NCBI RefSeq assembly: GCF_029892485.1
Contig: NZ_JARXVG010000001.1
Span: 310,001 to 374,000, forward strand
Direction: 5' to 3'
Source: Variovorax boronicumulans
GTDB taxonomy: Bacteria > Pseudomonadota > Gammaproteobacteria > Burkholderiales > Burkholderiaceae_C
DNA: 64,000 nucleotides
Part shown: positions 58,492 to 64,000 of the stretch, piece by piece
Position numbering within the stretch: position 1 is the first letter of the stretch
Layout: each line of letters starts with the position of its first letter
The notes under the pieces: model-generated
Told to the model about the DNA's origin: nothing
What the model saw: only the letters and a program-made list of their open reading frames with translations
The model's database searches: none
Position numbers and translations under genes: made by a program

Positions 58492-60029
58492 GACCGCCCC
58501 TGATTCGTCATGCGCTCGTACAAGGTGGCGCGCGAAATGCCCAGCAGCCGAGACGTCGCAAGCTTGTTGCCGCCCGTCGATGCCATTGCGGCGGCAATCG
58601 CCCTCTGCTCCAGTTCGGCCACCTGCTGCGCCAGCGGCCGCAGCAGCGCCGCTTCTTCATCGCCGCCCACGTGCGACAGATCGGGCAGCTCGATCTGATC
58701 CAGCCCGGCTTCCCGCAGGATGCGTTCGAGCTGCACGGCATCGATGCGCTGCGAATCGCTGCGCATGGTCACCTGCTCCAGCACGTTGCGCAATTCGCGG
58801 ATGTTGCCGCGCCAGTGCTGGCCCGCGAGCAGCGCGAGCGCATCGGGCGTGAGTTCGGGCGGCGCCTCGCCACTGCGCAGCGCCATGTCTTCGCCGAGCG
58901 CCTCGACGAGCGCGGGGATGTCGCTGCGCCGTTCGCGCAGCGGCGGCACGCGCAGCGGCAGCACGTTGAGGCGGTAATAGAGGTCTTCGCGAAACAGGCC
59001 GCGGCGCACCAGTTCGGGCAGGTCGCGCGAGGTGGCGGCGATCACGCGCGCATCGAAGGGCACGAGCTTGTTGGAGCCGAGCGGTTCGATCTCGCCCTCC
59101 TGCAATGCGCGCAGCAGCTTGGCCTGCAGGCCGAGCGGCATGTCGCCGATTTCGTCGAGGAAGAGGCTGCCGCCGTCGGCCAGCTTGAACTTGCCTTCGC
59201 GCCCTCGCCTGTCGGCGCCGGTGAAGGCGCCGGGCGCGAAGCCGAAGAACTCGGCTTCGAGCAGCGTGTCGGGCACGGCCGCGATGTTGACGCTGACGAA
59301 CATGCCCTTGGCGCGCGCTGACGACGCATGGATCGCATGCGCGAGCAGTTCCTTGCCGGTGCCCGTTTCGCCCAGCAGCAGCACCGGGCTGGTCGACTGC
59401 GCCGCGCGGCGCGCATGGCGCTTCACCTCGACCGCAGCCGGACTGCTGCCGATGAAGCTCGCGAAGGTGTATTTGGAGCGTCGCTGACCGTCGGGCGCAT
59501 GCTGGTACAGCGGGTTGTTGCGCTGGCTCGCAAGCTCTCGCCGCGCATCGTCGAGGTCGCGCTGCAGCAGCGCGAACTTGCTGATGAGCGGCTGCAGCGT
59601 GGTCTCGGGCTGGTCGAACAGCACGATGCCGATGGCACCGATCACGTCGCCCGCGCCGCCCTCGGGGCCATCGCTCTCCGCGCGCAGCGGAATGCGGCTG
59701 ACCACGAAGGTGCCCGCCTTGTTGGTCAACAGGTCCACCAGGATCGGCTCGCCGGTCTCGAGCACGCGCCGCATCTGCGTGTTGGGGATCACGTCCTCGA
59801 CCATGTGGCCCTGGAACTGGTCGATGGAGGAGAAGCCCAGTGCCGGCAAAAAGCGCCGGTAGCCCTCGTTGACCCACACGATGCGTCCGCTGCTGTCCAC
59901 CAGGAACATGCCCTGGCTGATGCTGGAGAACAAATGGAACATCGAGCGCGCGGCGAGCGCGAGGATGCCCTCGGCATCGAGGGGCAATGCAGGGGGCAAG
60001 GCGAAAGGAGCGGCTGGTGCGGCGGGCAT
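58488..60029 (-). CDS. sigma-54-dependent transcriptional activator with PAS domain
   Basis: A 513-residue bacterial enhancer-binding protein. A PAS domain (about residues 28-140: GMFLVDSSGRIVWVNEGYRRFLP) forms the sensor part, followed by a charged linker. The AAA+ module has Walker A GETGTGKE, the sigma-54-contact loop GAFTGA, Walker B LFLDEIGDM and LRERRSDIPALVE. A Fis-type helix-turn-helix (NKLATSRLLGISRATLYERM) ends the protein. It lies upstream of the livK operon, whose promoter is of -24/-12 type, so it is the probable activator. The signal is unknown. Confidence 0.94.
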   Translation of the reverse strand: MPAAPAAPFALPPALPLDAEGILALAARSMFHLFSSISQGMFLVDSSGRIVWVNEGYRRFLPALGFSSIDQFQGHMVEDVIPNTQMRRVLETGEPILVDLLTNKAGTFVVSRIPLRAESDGPEGGAGDVIGAIGIVLFDQPETTLQPLISKFALLQRDLDDARRELASQRNNPLYQHAPDGQRRSKYTFASFIGSSPAAVEVKRHARRAAQSTSPVLLLGETGTGKELLAHAIHASSARAKGMFVSVNIAAVPDTLLEAEFFGFAPGAFTGADRRGREGKFKLADGGSLFLDEIGDMPLGLQAKLLRALQEGEIEPLGSNKLVPFDARVIAATSRDLPELVRRGLFREDLYYRLNVLPLRVPPLRERRSDIPALVEALGEDMALRSGEAPPELTPDALALLAGQHWRGNIRELRNVLEQVTMRSDSQRIDAVQLERILREAGLDQIELPDLSHVGGDEEAALLRPLAQQVAELEQRAIAAAMASTGGNKLATSRLLGISRATLYERMTNQGRS

Positions 60030-60134
60030 GGGCGGATCGTACTGTGCAGCGAACCGCGGCCAACCGGACCTCGGTGGCGCACCGGAAATGCCCTCGATCC
60101 GGTCGAAGACAAAAGCCTTCAGTAATGCTTAAGT

Positions 60135-60152
60135 AAATCAATCGTTTGATTT
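60135..60152. promoter_or_regulatory. palindromic TetR operator
   Basis: AAATCAA-TCGT-TTGATTT is a perfect inverted repeat with 7-bp arms and a 4-bp centre, 14 bases upstream of the TetR start codon and between it and the divergent sigma-54 regulator gene. Shape and position fit an autoregulatory TetR operator. Confidence 0.75.
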
Positions 60153-60165
60153 CCCGCATGGTCTA

Positions 60166-60903
60166 ATGCCGGGCATGAACGCGAGGGACCCCATCACTGC
60201 CACGCCGCGCCGAGCGCCGCGCGCCGACGGCGCCGAGGCACGCCATCGCCTCCTGCACACCGCGCTGCGGCTCTTTGCGCAGAAGGGGTTCGCCAAGACC
60301 TCCACGCGCGAGATCGCCCGCGAAGCCGGGGTCAACATCTCGGCCATCAGCTACTACTTCAGCGACAAGAACGGCCTGTACGGCGCCTGTTTCACCGAGC
60401 CGATGGGCGGCGACTCCGACGACCTGGTGGCGCTGTTCCACACGCCCGACCTCACGCTCGAAGAGGCGCTGCGCACCTGCTTCACCTCGGTGATCGAGCC
60501 GCTCAAGCAGGGCGAGATCGTGCGGCAATGCATCCAGCTGCACATGCGCGAGATGCTGGAGCCCACGAGCCAGTGGGCCAAGGAGATCGAGCGCGACATC
60601 AAGGGCCCGCACCGGGCCATTGCCGAGGTGCTGTGCCGCCACCTGAAGCTGGAGCGCGCCGACGACGACATCCACCGCCTGACCTTCGCGATCACGGGGC
60701 TGTCGATGCAGCTCTACGTGAACCAGGATTTCATCGAGGCCGTGCGCCCCTCGCTGCTGCGCACGCCGCGCAGCATCGACACCTGGGCCGCCCGCCTCAC
60801 CGTTTACGCCATGGCGCTCGTGCAGGCCGAAGCCGCGCGCCGCGAGGCCCTGGCCGACGACGAGAAAACCGCGCCCGCGCGCGCCGCGAGAAAGAAGCCA
60901 TGA
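60166..60903 (+). CDS. TetR/AcrR-family regulator (CerR-like), first gene of an efflux operon
   Basis: A 245-residue repressor. The helix-turn-helix is TSTREIAREAGVNISAISYYFSDKNGLY, about residues 45-72. The C-terminal ligand domain resembles the CerR type. The start could be ATG 60166 or 60175. The TGA overlaps the ATG of the outer-membrane factor gene (ATGA, 60900-60903), so it is cotranscribed with the pump it probably represses. Confidence 0.92.
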   Translation: MPGMNARDPITATPRRAPRADGAEARHRLLHTALRLFAQKGFAKTSTREIAREAGVNISAISYYFSDKNGLYGACFTEPMGGDSDDLVALFHTPDLTLEEALRTCFTSVIEPLKQGEIVRQCIQLHMREMLEPTSQWAKEIERDIKGPHRAIAEVLCRHLKLERADDDIHRLTFAITGLSMQLYVNQDFIEAVRPSLLRTPRSIDTWAARLTVYAMALVQAEAARREALADDEKTAPARAARKKP

Positions 60904-62408
60904 GACGACTCCGACTGATCGCCACCCTCTGCCTCCCGCTGGGCCTGGGCCTCGCGGGCTGCGGCCTGACGCGCCCGCCGGCCACGGTCCAGGCGCCGTT
61001 TCCCGCGCAATGGAATGCGCCCTTGCCCCACGGCGGCTCGCTCGCATCGCTGGCCGACTGGTGGCGCCAGCTCGACGACCCGCTGCTGGTCGAACTCATC
61101 GCCGCGGCCGAAGCCGCCAGCCCCAACCTTGCGAGCGCCGCGGCGCGCGTGGCCGAGGCGCGTTCCACGCGCGTGCAGGCCGGCGCGGCGCTGCTGCCCA
61201 GCCTGGACGGTACGGTGTCGGCGAGCCGCGGCGTCTCGGGCTCTTCCTTCAGCGGGGGTGGCACGGGCTCGTCGTCGAGCAGCAGCAGCAGCAGTGCCGC
61301 CGCCGCCGCACCGCTCACCACGCTGCAGGCCGGCATTCAATCGAAGTGGGAGATCGATCTCTTCGGCCGCCTGCGCGCCGACCGCGATTCGGCCCAGCAG
61401 AAGCTCGACAGCGCCACCGCCAAGTGGCACGACGCACGCGTGGCCGTCGCGGCCGAAACCGCCAACGCCTATTTCGCCGAGCGCGCCTGCCGGCAGCAGT
61501 TGCGCGTGTCCGAGTCCGACGCCAAGTCGCGCAGCGAAACCTCGCGCCTCACCGACCTCTCGGCGGGTGCAGGCTTCACCGCGCCGGCCGATGCGGCCCT
61601 CGCCCGCGCCAGCGCCTCCGACGCCTCGGGCCGCCTCACGCAGCAGCGCGCCCAGTGCGCGGTGCAGCGCAAGGCGCTGGTGGCGCTCAGCGGCATCGAC
61701 GAACCCACGCTTGCGCAGAAGCTCGCCGTCTCGCACACGCAGCGCGCGCTGATGGTGATGGGCAGCATCGAGAGCGTGCCGGCAGCGGCGCTGTCGCAAC
61801 GGCCCGACGTGTATGCGGCCGAACTCGCCGTGGCATCGGCCAGCGCCGACGTGGGCTCGGCCGAGGCCGAGCGCTATCCCAAGCTCACGCTCTCGGGCTC
61901 CATCGGCCGCATGCAGATCCGCACCAGCGGCTTTCGCGAGTCGCTGGACACCTGGACGGTCGGGCCGGTGTCGCTCACCGTGCCGCTGCTCGATGGCGGC
62001 GCCCGCAAGGCCAACACCGATGCGGCCAAGGCGCGCTACACCGAGGCCGTGTCGCTCTACCGCGCGAACGTACGGCAGGCGGTGCGCGAGGTCGAGGAAG
62101 CGCTGGTCAACCTCGACGCGACCGACGCCCGCACCACCGACGCCGACAGCGCGGTGAAGAACTACCAGGCCTCCTTCGACGCCACGCAGGCGCGCTACAG
62201 CAGCGGCCTCGCCAGCCTGTTCGAGCTGGAGGATTCGCGCCGCACCCTGTTCACCGCGCAGACCGCGCGCGTCACGCTGCAGCGCGAACGCGCCGAAGCC
62301 TGGGTGTCGCTGTACCGCTCGATGGGCGGCGGCTGGAACCGGCCTGAATCGTCAGCGTCCTCGTCAATGACCTCTTCCTCGACCTCTACGGTTGCGACGT
62401 CACCATGA
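60900..62408 (+). CDS. outer-membrane efflux lipoprotein (OprM/NodT family)
   Basis: A 502-residue TolC-like outer-membrane factor. Lipobox GLGLAGCG with the lipid cysteine near residue 21. Two OEP repeats follow: the first with WWRQLDDPLLVELIAAAEAASPNL, the second with LSQRPDVYAAELAVASASADVG and ERYPKLTLSGSIG. Between residues about 120 and 142 there is a low-complexity Gly/Ser/Ala stretch encoded by repeated AGC and GCC codons. Its stop overlaps the adaptor start (62405-62408). Confidence 0.93.
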   Translation: MRRLRLIATLCLPLGLGLAGCGLTRPPATVQAPFPAQWNAPLPHGGSLASLADWWRQLDDPLLVELIAAAEAASPNLASAAARVAEARSTRVQAGAALLPSLDGTVSASRGVSGSSFSGGGTGSSSSSSSSSAAAAAPLTTLQAGIQSKWEIDLFGRLRADRDSAQQKLDSATAKWHDARVAVAAETANAYFAERACRQQLRVSESDAKSRSETSRLTDLSAGAGFTAPADAALARASASDASGRLTQQRAQCAVQRKALVALSGIDEPTLAQKLAVSHTQRALMVMGSIESVPAAALSQRPDVYAAELAVASASADVGSAEAERYPKLTLSGSIGRMQIRTSGFRESLDTWTVGPVSLTVPLLDGGARKANTDAAKARYTEAVSLYRANVRQAVREVEEALVNLDATDARTTDADSAVKNYQASFDATQARYSSGLASLFELEDSRRTLFTAQTARVTLQRERAEAWVSLYRSMGGGWNRPESSASSSMTSSSTSTVATSP

Positions 62409-63607
62409 AAACAATGAAGCGTTCCACCCTCGTCATCGCGCTGCTGGCGCTCGTCATCGTCGCCGTTGCGGCCGTGTGGCTCGTGCGCAAGCCCTCGGGC
62501 ACGCCTGCCGAGCAGGCGGCGGCAGCCGCGAAGGCCAAGGACGGCGCGCCGGCGCCCAAGCCCGCGCTCACCGTCACCGTCGCCAAGCCCGAAGCCACCG
62601 AGCTGACCGTCACGCTCTCGGCCAACGGCAACGTCGCCGCCTGGCAGGAGGCCGTGGTCGGCTCCGAGTCCAACGGCCTGAGACTCGCCGAGGTGCGCGT
62701 GAACGTGGGCGACGTGGTCAAAAAGGGCCAGGTGCTCGCGGTCTTCTCGCCCGAGACGGTGCAGGCCGACATCGCGCAGTCGCGCGCCTCGCTGGCCGAA
62801 GCCCGCGCCACCGCGGCCGACGCCGCCGGCAACGCCGCGCGCGCCCGCACGCTGCAGGCCACTGGCGCCCTCAGCCAGCAGCAGATCAACCAGTACCAGA
62901 CCACCGAGCAGACCGCCAAGGCGCGCGTCGAGGCCGCCGAGGCCGTGCTGGCCGCGCAGCAGGTGCGCGGACGCAACACGCAGGTGCTGGCGCCGGACGA
63001 CGGCGTGATCTCCGCGCGCACCGCCACGGTGGGCAGCGTGGTCTCGGCCGGCACCGAGCTGTTCCGCCTGATCCGCCAGGGCCGCCTCGAATGGCGCGCC
63101 GAAGTCACCTCGGCCGAACTCGCCCGCATCGCGGTCGGAACGCCCGCCTTCGTGGTCAGCGCCAGCGGTGCGCAGGTGCGCGGCAAGGTGCGCAGCATTG
63201 CGCCGACGGTCGATCCGCAGACGCGCGCGGCGCTGGTCTACGTCGACCTGCCCACGGTGCTGCAGAACACGGGCGTGAAGGCCGGAATGTTCGCGCGCGG
63301 CGACTTCGAACTCGGCCGCAGTTCGGCGCCCACGGTGCCGCAGGCCTCGATCGTTCCGCGCGACGGCTTCAACAACGTGTTCGTGCTGCAGCCCGACAAC
63401 CGCGTCGTGCAGCGCAAGGTGCAGACCGGCCGCCGCCTGGACGACCGCATCGAGATCACCAGCGCGCTGCCCGAAGGCGCACAGGTCGTCGTGCAGGGCG
63501 CGGGCTTCCTGAACGACGGCGACCTGGTGCGCGTGGTGGCGGCAACGCCACCGGCTGCAGCGGCCCAGCCGGCGAAATCCGCGGCCTCCGCCGCGGTTGC
63601 CAAGTAA
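62405..63607 (+). CDS. RND efflux periplasmic adaptor (membrane-fusion protein)
   Basis: A 400-residue adaptor anchored by an N-terminal membrane helix (TLVIALLALVIVAVAAVWLV), then an Ala/Lys/Pro-rich linker. Lipoyl halves are VRVNVGDVVKKGQVLAVF and VLAPDDGVISARTATVGSVV, around a short helical hairpin with LSQQQINQYQ. It connects the RND permease to the outer-membrane factor. It ends in an Ala-rich tail. The permease gene follows after 19 bases. Confidence 0.94.
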   Translation: MKTMKRSTLVIALLALVIVAVAAVWLVRKPSGTPAEQAAAAAKAKDGAPAPKPALTVTVAKPEATELTVTLSANGNVAAWQEAVVGSESNGLRLAEVRVNVGDVVKKGQVLAVFSPETVQADIAQSRASLAEARATAADAAGNAARARTLQATGALSQQQINQYQTTEQTAKARVEAAEAVLAAQQVRGRNTQVLAPDDGVISARTATVGSVVSAGTELFRLIRQGRLEWRAEVTSAELARIAVGTPAFVVSASGAQVRGKVRSIAPTVDPQTRAALVYVDLPTVLQNTGVKAGMFARGDFELGRSSAPTVPQASIVPRDGFNNVFVLQPDNRVVQRKVQTGRRLDDRIEITSALPEGAQVVVQGAGFLNDGDLVRVVAATPPAAAAQPAKSAASAAVAK

Positions 63608-63626
63608 GACAAACAAGGACACGCCC

Positions 63627-64000
63627 ATGAACGTTTCCGCCTGGTCCATACGCAACCCGATTCCGGCGGTGATGCTGTTCGTGCTGCTCACCTTCGGTGG
63701 GCTGCTGTCGTTCAACGCGATGAAGGTGCAGAACTTTCCGGACATCGACCTGCCGACCGTCACGGTCTCGGCGTTGCTGCCCGGTGCCGCGCCTTCGCAG
63801 CTGGAAACCGACGTCGCGCGCAAGCTCGAGAACTCCATCGCCACCGTGCAGGGCTTGAAGCACATCACCACCAAGGTGCAGGACGGCGCCGCCACGCTGA
63901 TCGTCGAGTTCCGCCTCGAGAAGCCCGTGCAGGAAGCCGTGGACGACGTGCGCTCCGCGGTGCAGCGCGTGCGCGCCGACTTGCCGGCCGACGTGCGCGA
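63627..64000 (+). CDS. RND-family efflux permease, 5' part only
   Basis: The window ends inside this gene; 124 codons are seen. The first membrane helix is in MNVSAWSIRNPIPAVMLFVLLTFGG, followed by NFPDIDLPTVTVSALLPGAAP and GLKHITTKVQDGAATLIVEF, the typical start of an HAE1-type RND pump porter domain. It completes the tetR-OMF-MFP-RND operon. Confidence 0.92.
   Translation, partial: MNVSAWSIRNPIPAVMLFVLLTFGGLLSFNAMKVQNFPDIDLPTVTVSALLPGAAPSQLETDVARKLENSIATVQGLKHITTKVQDGAATLIVEFRLEKPVQEAVDDVRSAVQRVRADLPADVR

Overview
The window is high-GC, tightly packed chromosomal DNA. Gene content points to a betaproteobacterium of the Comamonadaceae, most like Variovorax: orphan Bug-type solute-binding proteins, a tig-clpP-clpX-lon cluster, hpnCDE, an extracellular PHB depolymerase and dispersed CCTTCCGGGG-type intergenic repeats. 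That placement is inference from gene content; no rRNA or species marker lies in the window. No prophage, transposase or CRISPR array was seen. Genes fill most of it, in short operons whose stop and start codons often overlap (ATGA or TTGA).

Layout, left to right. (1) 152-2266: a nitrilase followed by an aldoxime dehydratase that carries an apparent one-base frameshift. (2) 2340-4043: a serine beta-lactamase-fold hydrolase. (3) 4040-9620 (-): a malonate-use operon, matR, matA (malonyl-CoA decarboxylase), a Bug solute-binding protein, an atypical crotonase and matB (malonyl-CoA synthetase), with a palindromic candidate operator upstream. (4) 9756-19987: lgt, a LysR gene divergent from ilvD, small membrane proteins, a cytochrome c, acs divergent from yqhA, and a LysR/NAD(P)-binding protein pair. 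(5) 20045-28642: fumC, then proVWX (betaine/proline uptake) behind a strong promoter and a leader of about 340 nt rich in hairpins, then fumA-murI and a secreted protein of unknown function.

(6) 28738-37183: an MFS transporter, an unknown acidic protein, three tRNA genes (Leu, Cys, Gly) separated by terminator-like hairpins, then lon, clpX, clpP and tig with tRNA-Leu(UAG) directly upstream of tig. (7) 37297-43681: an RND pump with its lipoprotein adaptor and a tandem pair of palindromic operators but no neighbouring regulator, then kup. (8) 43752-51361: hpnC-hpnD-hpnE (squalene synthesis), LysE-type exporter, NIPSNAP, HAD, hemH, DUF1993 and an alpha/beta hydrolase.

(9) 50471-60029 (-): the most interesting block. 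A sigma-54 activator with a PAS domain and a small HNH-like protein lie upstream of a branched-chain-amino-acid-type ABC transporter (livK, livG, livF, livH, livM), with an extracellular PHB depolymerase inserted between livK and livG and an alpha/beta hydrolase at the end. A near-consensus -24/-12 promoter sits directly before livK, with a large dyad about 100 bp upstream of the predicted start of transcription. This looks like a sigma-54-controlled system that may link extracellular polyester breakdown to import of its products. Two 116-bp repeats sit in the liv gene junctions. (10) 60166-64000: a TetR regulator with its own palindromic operator, followed by an OMF-MFP-RND efflux operon that runs off the right end.
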